Assembly: GCA_003280185.1 (NCBI GenBank)
Contig: QCFP01000006.1
Location: 1 to 31,822 of the forward strand
Direction of reading: 5' to 3'
Source of the DNA: Prochlorococcus sp. AG-363-L02
GTDB lineage: Bacteria; Cyanobacteriota; Cyanobacteriia; PCC-6307; Cyanobiaceae
DNA length: 31,822 nt
Shown: piece after piece, positions 1-8,902 of the stretch
Numbering within the stretch: position 1 is the first letter of the stretch
How the letters are laid out: every line of letters begins with the position of its first letter
Translations under genes and position numbers: made by a program
Notes under the pieces: generated by a model
What the model was told of the DNA's origin: nothing
What the model saw: only the letters and a program-made list of their open reading frames with translations
Databases searched by the model: none

Positions 1-562
1 AGCCGTCGCCTTTGTATTGGTCAACCACCTCTCCATCAATCTCCAATTCCAACGTACATGTGGGTGAAATCTCATCTCGATAAGAACGCATATAGAAATC
101 ATTTAATGCAAGATGAGAGTTAGGAATAATTTCACCTTCTGTTTTAGTAGATATTTCTTGATTAGATAAAGTTTTTGTTTTTGAATGGATAGTTGCCTGA
201 AGCAGCATTCGTCTTTCTATAACAAAAGCATCTTCAAAAAGTTCATCCCAAAGGTTTCTCTTTTGTAATAAACGAGAATCATGCGTAAGAAATCCCAAAT
301 GTCCGCCAACATTAAAACTTAAAATTGGAACTTCATGGATAGCAAGATGTCGAGCTGCACCTAAAACAGTTCCATCTCCACCAAGAACAACAGCTAAATC
401 TGGTACTTGAGAATTCGACTCGAAAAGTGCAAGCTCTGATTTACTTAATGATGTCATTACCTGAACACCCAAAGATTCAAGCTCCTTTGAACAAGTTTCC
501 GCTGCTTTTTTTGCCTGAGGGCTTTCTCCCCGATAGATCACCCAGACCAAATCGAGACGCAT
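1..562 (-). CDS. nadK: NAD kinase, 3' end cut off by window edge
   Basis: ATP-dependent NAD kinase, which makes NADP from NAD in the cytoplasm. The protein starts [14 protein letters not shown] at an ATG (562-560). It carries the diagnostic GGDGT motif ([15 protein letters not shown]) and the family stretch VGGHLGFL, and it runs off the left edge at a second GDG. About 187 residues are visible. The family is usually near 300, so roughly the C-terminal third is missing, including the part with the substrate loop. It lies directly after ndhE, and its strong Shine-Dalgarno sequence abuts the ndhE stop. It is therefore probably the last known gene of the gltA-ndhAIGE transcript, placing NADP supply next to the NADPH/ferredoxin-linked NDH-1 complex. 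Cyanobacteria often have two NAD kinases; which paralogue this is cannot be told from the fragment. Confidence 0.93.
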   Translation of the reverse strand, partial: MRLDLVWVIYRGESPQAKKAAETCSKELESLGVQVMTSLSKSELALFESNSQVPDLAVVLGGDGTVLGAARHLAIHEVPILSFNVGGHLGFLTHDSRLLQKRNLWDELFEDAFVIERRMLLQATIHSKTKTLSNQEISTKTEGEIIPNSHLALNDFYMRSYRDEISPTCTLELEIDGEVVDQYKGDG

Positions 563-568
563 TACTTT

Positions 569-574
569 CCTCCC
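569..574 (-). promoter_or_regulatory. Ribosome binding site of nadK
   Basis: On the minus strand GGGAGG lies six bases upstream of the nadK ATG, and its first G is the last base of the ndhE TAG stop. It is one of the few near-consensus Shine-Dalgarno sequences in the window; most neighbours have none. It suggests nadK is translated by fresh initiation right after ndhE termination. Confidence 0.7.
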
Positions 575-906
575 TACCACCTCAAAAGATTGAAACGCTC
601 CATATCAACAGTTACACGATTTCTATAAAGGGACAAAAGAATTGCTAAGCCAACCGCAGCTTCAGCTGCGGCTACAGTAATTACAAAAACAGCAAAGACC
701 TGTCCTCTAATCAATTGTCCATCTATATAGGAAGAAAATGTCATTAGATTTATATTGACAGCATTCAACATCAACTCAATACTCATAAGTACTCGAACTG
801 CATTACGGCTATTAATCAAACCCCATATTCCAATACAAAAAAGAAAAGCAGCCAGCAACAAGTATGCTTCTATTGAGACATGGCCATTAGCAAAAAGATC
901 TTTCAT
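574..906 (-). CDS. ndhE: NAD(P)H-quinone oxidoreductase subunit 4L (NdhE/NuoK)
   Basis: Small membrane subunit of cyanobacterial NDH-1 in the thylakoid membrane, which takes part in respiration, cyclic electron flow and CO2 uptake. The 110-residue protein has about three membrane segments (roughly 13-30, 40-58 and 70-93). It has the family pattern in which glutamates sit in the membrane ([14 protein letters not shown] and [13 protein letters not shown]), the latter proposed to belong to the proton path. Length matches NuoK/NdhE (about 100-110). It follows ndhG by 28 bases on the same strand. The start is the ATG giving [15 protein letters not shown]. Confidence 0.96.
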   Translation of the reverse strand: MKDLFANGHVSIEAYLLLAAFLFCIGIWGLINSRNAVRVLMSIELMLNAVNINLMTFSSYIDGQLIRGQVFAVFVITVAAAEAAVGLAILLSLYRNRVTVDMERFNLLRW

Positions 907-934
907 CGCAATTGTGATAATGATTGGTGTTTGA

Positions 935-1534
935 TTAGGTTGAATTATCAGTCAAAAGTGGCGTTTTTGCCTTCTCAAGAAGACCTTGATCAACCGGATC
1001 ACCAGTAGCAATGTCTTCAATTAGCACATCTCTACGTGCTAAAACAATTGCTCCAATCATTGCCATAAGCAAAAGTACAGAAGCAAGTTCAAATGGCAAA
1101 AGATAATCAGTAAAAAGATGCTCACCTATTCTCTCAGTAGCTTCTTCTCCAATGGCATTTGGACCAGGAACTGCCCAAGGTGTAGTAAAAACAACACGAA
1201 TCAATAAAGAAAACATTCCAACACAGACACCTCCTGATACCAGCCTCCTAACCTGCAATCCTTTAATAGGCTTTAATTCCTCGCGTTTATTAACTAACAT
1301 AATTGCAAAGAGAATAAGAACATTTACAGCGCCTACATAAACTAAGACCTGTGCAGCCGCTACAAAGCTCGCATTAAGTAGAAGATAAAGGCCTGCTATA
1401 GCCATAAACACACCCCCCAACAAAAATGCTGAATAAACAATATTGCTAAGAAGAACTACCCCTATACCACCAATGACTACAACTATGGCCAGAACCAAAA
1501 AACAAATCGACTCAGCAGTAATAGGAATTGTCAT
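935..1534 (-). CDS. ndhG: NAD(P)H-quinone oxidoreductase subunit 6 (NdhG/NuoJ)
   Basis: Membrane subunit of NDH-1, homologous to NuoJ/ND6. The 199-residue protein begins [16 protein letters not shown] and has about five hydrophobic segments. The conserved NuoJ core is visible as [20 protein letters not shown] followed by [10 protein letters not shown]. The chosen ATG (1534-1532) shares its A with the ndhI stop (TGATG), which points to translational coupling; one codon upstream lies a TTG that could only add one residue. The C-terminal 40 or so residues are hydrophilic and variable, as usual in cyanobacterial NdhG. It belongs to the ndhA-I-G-E run. Confidence 0.96.
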   Translation of the reverse strand: MTIPITAESICFLVLAIVVVIGGIGVVLLSNIVYSAFLLGGVFMAIAGLYLLLNASFVAAAQVLVYVGAVNVLILFAIMLVNKREELKPIKGLQVRRLVSGGVCVGMFSLLIRVVFTTPWAVPGPNAIGEEATERIGEHLFTDYLLPFELASVLLLMAMIGAIVLARRDVLIEDIATGDPVDQGLLEKAKTPLLTDNST

Positions 1535-2184
1535 CAATCAGATTTGTCTTTGCTTTTTGGTACTTGTAAGGAAACATCTTGATCTCTAGGGCCAGGATCG
1601 GCCTTCTTCATTTCCTTGAGGACCTCAGAAGGCAACCTTCCCACACGAGTCTGATTGGAAGGCACGTCATGTGGATCCATTATTCCTGAAGGTAGATAAG
1701 CCAACTCTCGAAGAGGTTGTACGGATGGATCTGAGGTGACACTAGTAGGTAATCGACCCAACGCCACATTATCAAAGTTCAAACTATGTCGATCAAAAGA
1801 AGAGAGTTCATATTCCTCAGTCATAGAAAGACAGTTGGTAGGGCAATATTCAACACAATTACCACAAAAAATACATACTCCAAAATCAATAGAATAATTT
1901 CGCAATTCTTTCTTCTTAGTCTCTTTATTCATGACCCAATCAACAACAGGAAGATTTATTGGACAAACTCTCACGCAAACCTCACATGCAATGCATTTGT
2001 CAAACTCGTAATGGATCCTTCCGCGATATCTCTCTGAAGGAATCAACTTCTCATAAGGATACTGAACGGTGATTGGCCTTCTGCGGAGGTGATCAAATGT
2101 CACAGCTAGCCCTTGGGCTAAATAATTAGCTGCATCAACCGCCTCACGGGTGTAATTAGAAACCTTCTTAAGGAACCCAAACAT
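1534..2184 (-). CDS. ndhI: NAD(P)H-quinone oxidoreductase subunit I (2x[4Fe-4S] ferredoxin type)
   Basis: Peripheral-arm subunit of NDH-1 that carries two [4Fe-4S] clusters and relays electrons toward the quinone site. Two classical motifs are visible: [12 protein letters not shown] (Cys64, 67, 70, 74) and [12 protein letters not shown] (Cys104, 107, 110, 114). The protein begins [15 protein letters not shown], the usual NdhI N-terminus. This ATG (2184) is preferred over the GTG one codon upstream. Length is 216 residues; the C-terminal third is the low-complexity, charged tail common in marine picocyanobacteria. It is separated from ndhA by 117 bases and overlaps the ndhG start by one base. 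Confidence 0.97.
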   Translation of the reverse strand: MFGFLKKVSNYTREAVDAANYLAQGLAVTFDHLRRRPITVQYPYEKLIPSERYRGRIHYEFDKCIACEVCVRVCPINLPVVDWVMNKETKKKELRNYSIDFGVCIFCGNCVEYCPTNCLSMTEEYELSSFDRHSLNFDNVALGRLPTSVTSDPSVQPLRELAYLPSGIMDPHDVPSNQTRVGRLPSEVLKEMKKADPGPRDQDVSLQVPKSKDKSD

Positions 2185-2301
2185 CACAATGGACCTAACT
2201 CAACGCGTGCACATACACAATGCAAATCTTACAAGCCCTTGGATCATGATAGGTATAACTACGTTGAATTGTCTCGAGAATGACTTGCCAGCGACAAGGA
2301 A

Positions 2302-3462
2302 TCAACCCCCAAAAACAATGGGAAAAACCAGTTTGAGGCCTGCAGTAACTAGCAAATTTACTAAAGAGATAGGCAAAAGAAATTTCCAACCCAAATCTAA
2401 TAATTGATCAATTCGTACTCTTGGCGTGGTCCATCTAAGTAATATTGCAAGAAATACAAGCAAATATGCCTTAAGAACAGTCATAACTATTCCTACTGAT
2501 CCAATGACTATCTGAATAAGAGGAGCATCTTGAGACTGCCCAAGCCAAGACGTAAGCCATTCCACCGGAAAGGGAAACCCCCATCCACCTAGATACAGAA
2601 CAGCAACCAATAAAGCTGATAAAACCAAGTTGATATAGCTTCCTAAATAAAAAAGAGCGAATTTCATACCTGCGTACTCAGTCTGATAACCAGCAACAAG
2701 CTCTTCCTCTGCCTCAGGCAAATCAAAAGGTAATCTTTCGCACTCAGCAAGTGCACAGATCCAAAAAATCAAAAAACCAACTGGTTGTCTCCAAATATTC
2801 CAACTGAGCAAACCAAAACCATTTTGTTGCTCAACAATATCAACTGTGCTCAAGGAATTACTCATCATTACAACTGCAAGAACCGATAAAGCAAGAGGGA
2901 TCTCATAACTGATTGACTGCGCAGCTGCCCTCAAACCACCTAGTAAGGAATATTTGTTATTAGATGCATAACCACTCATCAATAAACCAATAGGCTGAAT
3001 GCTACTTAAGGCAATCCAAAGAAAAATCCCAATACCTATATTGCTTATCAATAGATTCTGCCCAAAAGGGACAATTAGCCAAGACAAAATCACTGGAACC
3101 AAAACCAAGACAGGGCCCAGGGTGAACAACAGCCCATCCGCCTTGGCAGGTATAACATCTTCCTTAACTAACAACTTCAACCCATCTGCCATTGGTTGAA
3201 GAACCCCAAGTGCTCCAGCATATTCCGGTCCAATCCTCTGCTGCGCTGCTGCTGAAATTTTCCTCTCCAGCCAAACTGTCACCAAAACCCCAATTATTGC
3301 AGCTATCAAAACCAGCAGCATTGGGAAAGGCAGCCAAAGTACATGGGCTAACTCAGAGGAAAACCCCAAACCTTGAAAGACATTCGTAAAACTCAACTCA
3401 AGATCAATTCCTGATCCAGCAGTGCCAAGGATTGTTGTGGCAAAAGTGTTCACTAATTTCAT
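2302..3462 (-). CDS. ndhA: NAD(P)H-quinone oxidoreductase subunit 1 (NdhA/NuoH)
   Basis: Membrane subunit that forms the quinone-binding chamber of NDH-1 together with NdhH and NdhK. The 386-residue protein has about eight transmembrane segments. Family signatures are [21 protein letters not shown], the following [17 protein letters not shown] loop, and [20 protein letters not shown]. The ATG start at 3462 adds an N-terminal leader ([12 protein letters not shown]) before the segment where most homologues begin (SGIDLELSF). The true start could therefore lie a little downstream, although no in-frame ATG is there. It lies 18 bases after gltA on the same strand. Confidence 0.96.
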   Translation of the reverse strand: MKLVNTFATTILGTAGSGIDLELSFTNVFQGLGFSSELAHVLWLPFPMLLVLIAAIIGVLVTVWLERKISAAAQQRIGPEYAGALGVLQPMADGLKLLVKEDVIPAKADGLLFTLGPVLVLVPVILSWLIVPFGQNLLISNIGIGIFLWIALSSIQPIGLLMSGYASNNKYSLLGGLRAAAQSISYEIPLALSVLAVVMMSNSLSTVDIVEQQNGFGLLSWNIWRQPVGFLIFWICALAECERLPFDLPEAEEELVAGYQTEYAGMKFALFYLGSYINLVLSALLVAVLYLGGWGFPFPVEWLTSWLGQSQDAPLIQIVIGSVGIVMTVLKAYLLVFLAILLRWTTPRVRIDQLLDLGWKFLLPISLVNLLVTAGLKLVFPIVFGG

Positions 3463-3480
3463 GACTTTAATAACAGCAAC

Positions 3481-4647
3481 TTAAGCATCCATTTCTAAGG
3501 TGCGCTCTTCTACAGGACACCAAGCTCGGGTTACCTTACCTGTATAAATCTGTGAAGGCCGAAAAATCCTATTAGCGCCAAGCTGTTCACGCCAGTGGGC
3601 AAGCCAACCCGCGACACGAGATATTGCAAAAACTGGAGTAAAAAGATCTCTAGGAATTCCCAACTTCCTATAAACCAAACCCGAATAAAAATCTACATTT
3701 GGATAAATGCCTTTAACAGCTAGAAGAGAAGAGGCTTCTCTCTCAAGAGCTGTAGCAACATCGTACATATCATCTCTGCCAAACCTTGCAAACATTTCCT
3801 CCGCAAGTCCTTGCAAAATGGAAGCCCTTGGGTCCTTCACTCTGTATTCCCTATGGCCAAACCCCATGATTTTCTGTTTATTTTCAACGGCTTTCTTTAA
3901 ATAAGCAGCAGCCTGATCCGGCGAAGAAATCTCCTCGAGCATTGCTAAGACATCTTCATTCGCCCCTCCATGAAGTGGCCCGGCAAGTGTGCCTACAGCC
4001 GAAGCAACGACCGCATAAGGGTCTGTAAGAGTACTCGCTGTAACGCGTGCACTAAAAGTGCTCGCGTTAAGACTGTGCTCAGCATGAAGTATTAGACATC
4101 GATCAAAAATACGAGCGGCGATGGGATCCGGTTCCCGCTCTGTAAGCATGTATAAAAAATTGGCCGAATAAGCCAAATCATCCCTTGGTTGAATCGGATC
4201 TTGTCCCTTCCGAATCAGTTGAAAAGCCGCCACCATTGTTGGGATCTTGGCAATTAATCGAATCACAGCGTCATAAACATATTTAGGTCTATCAATGGCC
4301 CTTCGAGAGTAAAAAAGCCCTAAAGATGCAGCGCTTGACTGCAGAGCATCCATGGGATGCCCAGTAGCTGGGAAACACTTCATCATGTCTCGAACACGAA
4401 AACTAACCCTCCTATGCCTCTGCACTTCTGCTTCAAAATCATGAAGTTGCTCTTCTGTTGGCAACTCACCCCATATCAATAAATAAGCTGTTTCTAAAAA
4501 AGTGCTATGTGCAGCAAGGTCCTCTATGGGATACCCCCGATAAGACAAATGACCGTTCAAGCCATCTATGTCGCAAATGGCAGAGTGGGTGACTGGAACC
4601 CCCTCCAACCCTGGACGGAAAATTATTTCATGCGCTCCATTACTCAT
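3481..4647 (-). CDS. gltA: Citrate synthase
   Basis: Condenses acetyl-CoA and oxaloacetate to citrate, the entry to the (incomplete or branched) cyanobacterial TCA pathway that supplies 2-oxoglutarate for nitrogen assimilation. Length is 388 residues, typical of the type II hexameric or Gram-positive-like form. The catalytic triad is visible: His226 in GPLHGGAN, His265 in GFGHREY and Asp319 in PNVDFYSG. The substrate-binding arginine region DPRAS follows His265. The start ATG gives MSNGAHEIIFRPGLEGV. It is the first gene of a minus-strand run into ndhA, with an 18-base gap, and a 451-base spacer lies upstream, so the promoter of the whole run is probably there. Confidence 0.97.
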   Translation of the reverse strand: MSNGAHEIIFRPGLEGVPVTHSAICDIDGLNGHLSYRGYPIEDLAAHSTFLETAYLLIWGELPTEEQLHDFEAEVQRHRRVSFRVRDMMKCFPATGHPMDALQSSAASLGLFYSRRAIDRPKYVYDAVIRLIAKIPTMVAAFQLIRKGQDPIQPRDDLAYSANFLYMLTEREPDPIAARIFDRCLILHAEHSLNASTFSARVTASTLTDPYAVVASAVGTLAGPLHGGANEDVLAMLEEISSPDQAAAYLKKAVENKQKIMGFGHREYRVKDPRASILQGLAEEMFARFGRDDMYDVATALEREASSLLAVKGIYPNVDFYSGLVYRKLGIPRDLFTPVFAISRVAGWLAHWREQLGANRIFRPSQIYTGKVTRAWCPVEERTLEMDA

Positions 4648-5098
4648 TGCAAGAACCTATTTTGCAATTTCTAAATTGATTCATCACTCCTATTATTTAA
4701 TGATAAAAACAATACGTCACCCCAAGGAAAGGAACGTAAAAATTTGAATCCCTAAGACCTCATAGCACTCCAAAGGCCCCTGGGCTAGAAGCAAGCTCTA
4801 CAAAGCAACTTAAAAGGTTTATATAAATCTGCATCAAAATCGATGGTCGCCATGCCTCGAATTAATTTTGATTGGACTCAGCCTCTAGAGCAATGATTGT
4901 GCGCAGAAAACCTTCTCTTGAACATTTAGGAAATTTTATTTGATTCAGGGGCAGCCTAAAAACCTTTATCATGTTTTCTTTTACTGCAAGGCTTTAATTG
5001 TTTGTCTCCAACATTCTAATTCTCAAGCCTCTTCTAAAACTTAGGCACATCCTTGTAAATTTGACCTGAAAAAACCACATCAATCAAAAAATAAACAA
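4648..5098 (+). other. 451-base divergent intergenic region with a short open frame
   Basis: The longest stretch without a gene, between gltA (leftward) and the rhodanese gene (rightward); it must hold both promoters. No tRNA, known sRNA motif or intrinsic terminator was recognised. An open frame without a stop runs from 4789 to 4896 and contains ATG codons at 4843 and 4852, so a product of 17 residues or fewer is possible (MVAMPRINFDWTQPLEQ). It matches nothing I recognise. A small RNA or a long gltA leader is equally possible. Confidence 0.4.
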
Positions 5099-5452
5099 AT
5101 GGCTCAACTCCAACCAAAAAGAATTTCTCCAAAGGATTTATCAAGTTGGCTGAACCAAGAAGTCACAAAGCCATTTTTGATAGATGTCCGAGAAGAAGAA
5201 GAACTGAATATTGCTCCTTTCCCTGCTCAAGCAATGCATCTCCCTCTAAGCCAAGTAAATAATAGGCTAAAAAACTTACAAGTAGAAATACCAAAAGATA
5301 AATCTGTTGTTGTTATTTGCCATAAAGGAATCAGAAGCTGGAATTTTGGGATGTGGCTATTAGAACAAGAGTTTGGTTATGACGTTTGGAATCTTGATGG
5401 AGGAATAGATGCATGGAGTACGGAGATTAGCCCCGAAACACCAAGGTATTAA
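5099..5452 (+). CDS. Single-domain rhodanese-like protein
   Basis: A stand-alone rhodanese (sulfurtransferase) domain of 117 residues, probably cytoplasmic as there is no signal peptide. The first conserved box is FLIDVREEEELNIAPFPAQA (residues 27-46). The active-site loop is CHKGIRS with Cys74 as the expected persulfide carrier, followed by the usual WLLEQEFGYDVWNLDGGIDAWS end. The loop sequence fits the GlpE/PspE-like single-domain group; the physiological sulfur acceptor is unknown. It is followed 77 bases later by hrcA on the same strand, so the two may share a transcript. The cysteine desulfurase at 12877 is a possible sulfur source, but nothing here shows that. Confidence 0.93.
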   Translation: MAQLQPKRISPKDLSSWLNQEVTKPFLIDVREEEELNIAPFPAQAMHLPLSQVNNRLKNLQVEIPKDKSVVVICHKGIRSWNFGMWLLEQEFGYDVWNLDGGIDAWSTEISPETPRY

Positions 5453-5529
5453 AAGGTTAAAAACAAGTCTAAAATTTCTTCTTAACAGCATATTGAAGCT
5501 CGTAATATCGAATCAACTTACTAAATCAA

Positions 5530-6528
5530 GTGGAGACGCTGTCCTTTAGACAAAAACAAGTTCTACGTTCAACGGTTCGTCACTACGTAGACACAATCGA
5601 GCCAGTAAGTAGCAAAACACTTGTTGAACGGTTTGGATTAAAAGCAAGCGCTGCCACTATTCGCACTGCAATGGGAGCACTTGAACAACGAGGTTTACTA
5701 ACTCAACCACATACCTCTTCTGGTCGAATACCTAGCCAGAGAGGTTATCGGCATTACGTCGACTGCCTTCTCCCGCCACCAGCAGCAACAATTAATCATT
5801 TAGAACATGAGCTAACCAATTTAGGCTTGCAATGGGCAGCACTAGATGACTTACTTGTACATCTTGCAAAGAGACTTACTGATTTCACAGGACTGATGAG
5901 TCTGATTGCAAAGCCTAAAAAACTGAAACATGGACTTCAAGACATTCGACTTGTCAAAAGCGGTACAAGACTTCTAGTAATGCTTGTAAAAACATCAGAT
6001 CAAGCAACCCTCTTAAACATTCAGCTACCCCATGACACCAATCTGGAACTAGAAGGGCTCGAGGCTTGGACGCAAGACCAATTAGAAAGATCAAATGATG
6101 GTTTTATTAACTGGTCCAACCTCCCTTCCCATCTCAATTTAAGTGGCTCTTTCCTTAAAGAAGCCATCCAAAATCATAAACAAGCGCCAACAAACACAGA
6201 AGAAATTGTCATCACACGAGGAATCTCACAACTTGCCTCCCAACCAGAATTCAAAGAAAGCAATAGTTTTAGACCTTTTTTAGAACTTATGGATAGTCAA
6301 CCATCAGCAGTGGTTCCGAAATTAACTAAAAGCAGTAATAGTGTCTGGATTGGAGCAGAACACCCTGAAAGTGCTTTAAAACACTTCTCTGTTGTCCAAG
6401 CTGCTTATAAAAGTTCCACCAATGGTATTGGACACGTCGCTTTAATAGGTCCAATGCGCATGGCCTATTCAACAGCAATAGCTGCTGTTACCCATGTAGC
6501 AAAGCACCTGGAGAGACTTTTAAATTAA
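5530..6528 (+). CDS. hrcA: Heat-inducible transcription repressor HrcA
   Basis: HrcA represses chaperone genes by binding CIRCE elements and is itself held active by GroEL. The 332-residue protein starts with a GTG codon (METLSFRQKQVLRSTV). The N-terminal winged helix-turn-helix covers about residues 1-80 (HYVDTIEPVSSKTLVERFGL, then AATIRTAMGALEQRGLL and SSGRIPSQRGYRHYVD). The GAF-like and dimerisation parts follow, including RLTDFTGLMSLI, WIGAEHPES and VALIGPMRMAY near the C-terminus. It is not next to grpE, dnaK or dnaJ, and no CIRCE sequence was found in the window. It converges on trpB with only seven bases between the stops. Confidence 0.95.
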   Translation: METLSFRQKQVLRSTVRHYVDTIEPVSSKTLVERFGLKASAATIRTAMGALEQRGLLTQPHTSSGRIPSQRGYRHYVDCLLPPPAATINHLEHELTNLGLQWAALDDLLVHLAKRLTDFTGLMSLIAKPKKLKHGLQDIRLVKSGTRLLVMLVKTSDQATLLNIQLPHDTNLELEGLEAWTQDQLERSNDGFINWSNLPSHLNLSGSFLKEAIQNHKQAPTNTEEIVITRGISQLASQPEFKESNSFRPFLELMDSQPSAVVPKLTKSSNSVWIGAEHPESALKHFSVVQAAYKSSTNGIGHVALIGPMRMAYSTAIAAVTHVAKHLERLLN

Positions 6529-6535
6529 AAGCACC

Positions 6536-7786
6536 TCACAAATCAACACCTAATTTGTTAGCAACTGTATTTACATCCTTATCACCTCGCCCTGAACAAT
6601 TAATAACAATTTCTTTCCCTGGCTCCAATTTGGGACAAAGTTTTTCCAACCAAGCAAAAGCATGCGCTGTCTCCAATGCCGGAATTATTCCTTCTAGTTG
6701 ACTAACCAATTGCAAAGCTTCAAGTGCTTGCTGATCAGTTACCGCCACATACTCCGCTCTTCCAATTTCAGCTAGATAACTATGTTCAGGACCAACTCCT
6801 GGATAATCCAATCCAGCACTTATCGAATGTGCTTCTTGGACTTGCCCTTCGGAATCCTGTAATAAAAAGCTCATAGCCCCATGCAAAACCCCAATACGAC
6901 CCTCTGTAAGAGTTGCGGCATGTCTTCCAGTTAATACTCCATCTCCAGCAGCTTCAACACCAATCATTCTGACTTCAGTGTTCTGAACAAATGGATGAAA
7001 TAAGCCCATGGCGTTAGATCCTCCACCTACACAAGCTAGAAGTACATCAGGAAGTCTTTCAAATGCCTCCTGACACTGCAGCTTTGTTTCTTGTCCAATT
7101 ACTGCATGAAAATCACGAACCAACATTGGATATGGATGCGGTCCCGCAACTGAACCAAGAATGTAATGAGTTGTCTCGACATTGGTAACCCAATCTCTAA
7201 TAGCTTCACTAGTTGCATCCTTCAGAGTCGCAGTACCTGCTGTAACAGCTTTAACCTTTGCCCCAAGCAACCTCATTCGAAAAACATTTAGAGCCTGTCT
7301 TTGCATATCTTCCTTTCCCATATAAACAACACAATCCAGACCAAAACGTGCACATACCGTTGCGGTTGCCACTCCATGCTGCCCAGCTCCAGTTTCAGCA
7401 ATAATTCTCTTCTTACCCATTCGTAAAGCTAAAAGAGCCTGTCCCAGTGCGTTATTAATTTTGTGTGCCCCGGTGTGGTTGAGGTCTTCTCGTTTGAGCC
7501 AAATCCTTGGTCCACCTTCAGACCTTGAATAATGTGCTGTAAGTCTTTCAGCCTCATAAAGAGGTGTTGGACGACCTACATAAGAACGCAACAATTTAGT
7601 TAATTCTTCAGTGAAAGAATGATCTTTCCAGGCTTCTGTAGCAGCTTTCTCCAGCTCGGCAAGTGCTGGCATCAAGGTTTCTGGGACATACTGTCCCCCA
7701 AATCGACCAAATCGTCCCAATTTCGAGGGCCTTGCTGTGAGTGAAAGATCACCATCTTTAGGTTTAGAAGGAAGTGTGCTGCTCAT
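6536..7786 (-). CDS. trpB: Tryptophan synthase beta subunit
   Basis: PLP enzyme that joins indole (channelled from TrpA) with serine to form tryptophan. The 416-residue protein has the N-terminal signature [16 protein letters not shown], the PLP lysine Lys109 in [13 protein letters not shown], the following [12 protein letters not shown] loop, and the phosphate-binding [13 protein letters not shown]. This is the classical TrpB1 type (GRFGG and [15 protein letters not shown]). The ATG at 7786 was preferred to the TTG two codons upstream. trpA is not adjacent. It diverges from the SUI1 gene with 49 bases between the starts. Confidence 0.98.
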   Translation of the reverse strand: MSSTLPSKPKDGDLSLTARPSKLGRFGRFGGQYVPETLMPALAELEKAATEAWKDHSFTEELTKLLRSYVGRPTPLYEAERLTAHYSRSEGGPRIWLKREDLNHTGAHKINNALGQALLALRMGKKRIIAETGAGQHGVATATVCARFGLDCVVYMGKEDMQRQALNVFRMRLLGAKVKAVTAGTATLKDATSEAIRDWVTNVETTHYILGSVAGPHPYPMLVRDFHAVIGQETKLQCQEAFERLPDVLLACVGGGSNAMGLFHPFVQNTEVRMIGVEAAGDGVLTGRHAATLTEGRIGVLHGAMSFLLQDSEGQVQEAHSISAGLDYPGVGPEHSYLAEIGRAEYVAVTDQQALEALQLVSQLEGIIPALETAHAFAWLEKLCPKLEPGKEIVINCSGRGDKDVNTVANKLGVDL

Positions 7787-7835
7787 CGACAAAAAGATTG
7801 AAAATAGATATCAGTTGGAGTAAAGACTTAAATCC

Positions 7836-8159
7836 ATGCCAAAAGGAAACTGGGTTGAATTCAACGACCCAACGCCAACCCATCAACAAGAACCTAATGC
7901 ATCCACAAAAACCAAAGCCAAGAAGGAAATCAGGATAAAGCGAGTCCGTAATAACAAAGGAGGTAAAACAATTACGGTAATAAGCGGTTTAGATTTAACT
8001 CATAAGGAGTACTTGAAATTACTAAAGCAATTTAAAACTCGACTGGGTACAGGAGGTACAGTCAAAGGAAATTCCATAGAAATCCAAGGAGACCAAATAA
8101 AGGCAGTTATGGATTTACTCAGAATGGAAGGATATCGCCCAAAACAATCTGGTTCTTAA
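7836..8159 (+). CDS. SUI1/eIF1-family translation factor (YciH-like)
   Basis: A 107-residue protein with a lysine-rich N-terminal extension (about residues 1-35) followed by the SUI1 fold. It has IRIKRVRNNKGGKTITVISGLDL, the basic KTRLGTGGTVKGN turn and EIQGDQIKAVMDLLRMEGYRPK. The GTGG(T/S)VK turn and the C-terminal helix are the family hallmark. Bacterial YciH-type proteins resemble eukaryotic eIF1 and are thought to affect start-codon choice on the 30S subunit, but their role in cyanobacteria is not established. It lies between trpB (divergent) and cysC, 28 bases upstream of the latter and probably co-transcribed with it. Confidence 0.93.
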   Translation: MPKGNWVEFNDPTPTHQQEPNASTKTKAKKEIRIKRVRNNKGGKTITVISGLDLTHKEYLKLLKQFKTRLGTGGTVKGNSIEIQGDQIKAVMDLLRMEGYRPKQSGS

Positions 8160-8187
8160 CAAGAAAGAAAATATATGAACCTTCTCG

Positions 8188-8859
8188 ATGGAGAATGGCA
8201 CCCATATGAGCATTGCCACAATGAGCACACCCTCAGATCAAGCCATAGATCACAAAGCAAAAAACATCTCTTGGCATACAGCTTCTATCGACAGAAATGC
8301 CATAGCAACGCAAAGAGGTCATAAAAGTGCAATTCTCTGGTTCACAGGTCTCTCTGGATCAGGCAAAAGCACATTGGCAAATGCCGTTAATGCAAAACTT
8401 TTTGAAATTGGGATATCCAGCTATGTGCTCGATGGCGACAATGTGAGACATGGACTATGCAAAGATCTTGGATTTTCAGATCAAGATCGTGCAGAAAATA
8501 TTCGGAGGATTGGAGAAGTTGCCAAACTATTTCTCGACTCAGGCGTTGTAATTCTAACTGCTTTTGTATCCCCTTTTCGAAGTGATAGGGATCGCGCAAG
8601 GGCTCTTGTTGCGGACTCTGACTTCTTAGAGATTCATTGTGCAGCAGAACTTAAAGACTGCGAAGCAAGAGACCCAAAAGGACTTTATGCAAAAGCCAGG
8701 GCCGGGCAAATTAAAGAATTTACAGGAATATCTAGTCCTTATGAAGAGCCTATCTCTCCAGAAATTAAATTAAATACAGGTAGCAAGAAACTTGAAGAAT
8801 GCGTAGAAATAGTAATCAAAAAACTAATTCAATTCAATGTAATTCCAGACAAAACATAA
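8188..8859 (+). CDS. cysC: Adenylylsulfate (APS) kinase
   Basis: Phosphorylates APS to PAPS in assimilatory sulfate metabolism. The 223-residue protein has the Walker A motif GLSGSGKST (about residues 54-62). It also has DGDNVRHGLCKDLGFS, the ENIRRIGEVAKLF helix, the VSPFRSDRDRAR segment that carries the family phospho-serine, and the lid GLYAKARAGQIKEFTGISSPYE. Length is slightly above the usual 175-210 because of the N-terminus. The first ATG (8188) is given, but ATGs at 8206 and 8221 are also plausible and would match shorter homologues. It converges on purE with a 43-base gap. Confidence 0.96.
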   Translation: MENGTHMSIATMSTPSDQAIDHKAKNISWHTASIDRNAIATQRGHKSAILWFTGLSGSGKSTLANAVNAKLFEIGISSYVLDGDNVRHGLCKDLGFSDQDRAENIRRIGEVAKLFLDSGVVILTAFVSPFRSDRDRARALVADSDFLEIHCAAELKDCEARDPKGLYAKARAGQIKEFTGISSPYEEPISPEIKLNTGSKKLEECVEIVIKKLIQFNVIPDKT

Positions 8860-8902
8860 TCTAATTTTATGAGATCAATAATATGAATAGGCAACATTGA
8901 AC

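Noticed and set aside
427..648. Plus-strand 73-codon frame over nadK and ndhE
   Set aside because: Antisense to two conserved genes and without any recognisable feature.
654..671. 8-bp inverted repeat CCGCAGCT-TC-AGCTGCGG in ndhE
   Set aside because: It encodes the alanine-rich AAAEAA of the conserved NuoK motif; GC-rich alanine codons produce it readily, and there is no T-run.
2189..2407. Open frames on both strands in the ndhI-ndhA gap
   Set aside because: They extend into ndhA coding sequence in other frames, show no conserved motif, and fit chance openness of a short region.
4760..4772. TAGCACTC resembling half of a CIRCE element upstream of gltA
   Set aside because: No matching GAGTGCTA half at the required nine-base spacing.
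8175..8323. Upstream ATG frame overlapping the start of cysC in another frame
   Set aside because: Histidine/serine-rich translation with no family resemblance. The cysC frame is clearly coding and has its own ATGs.
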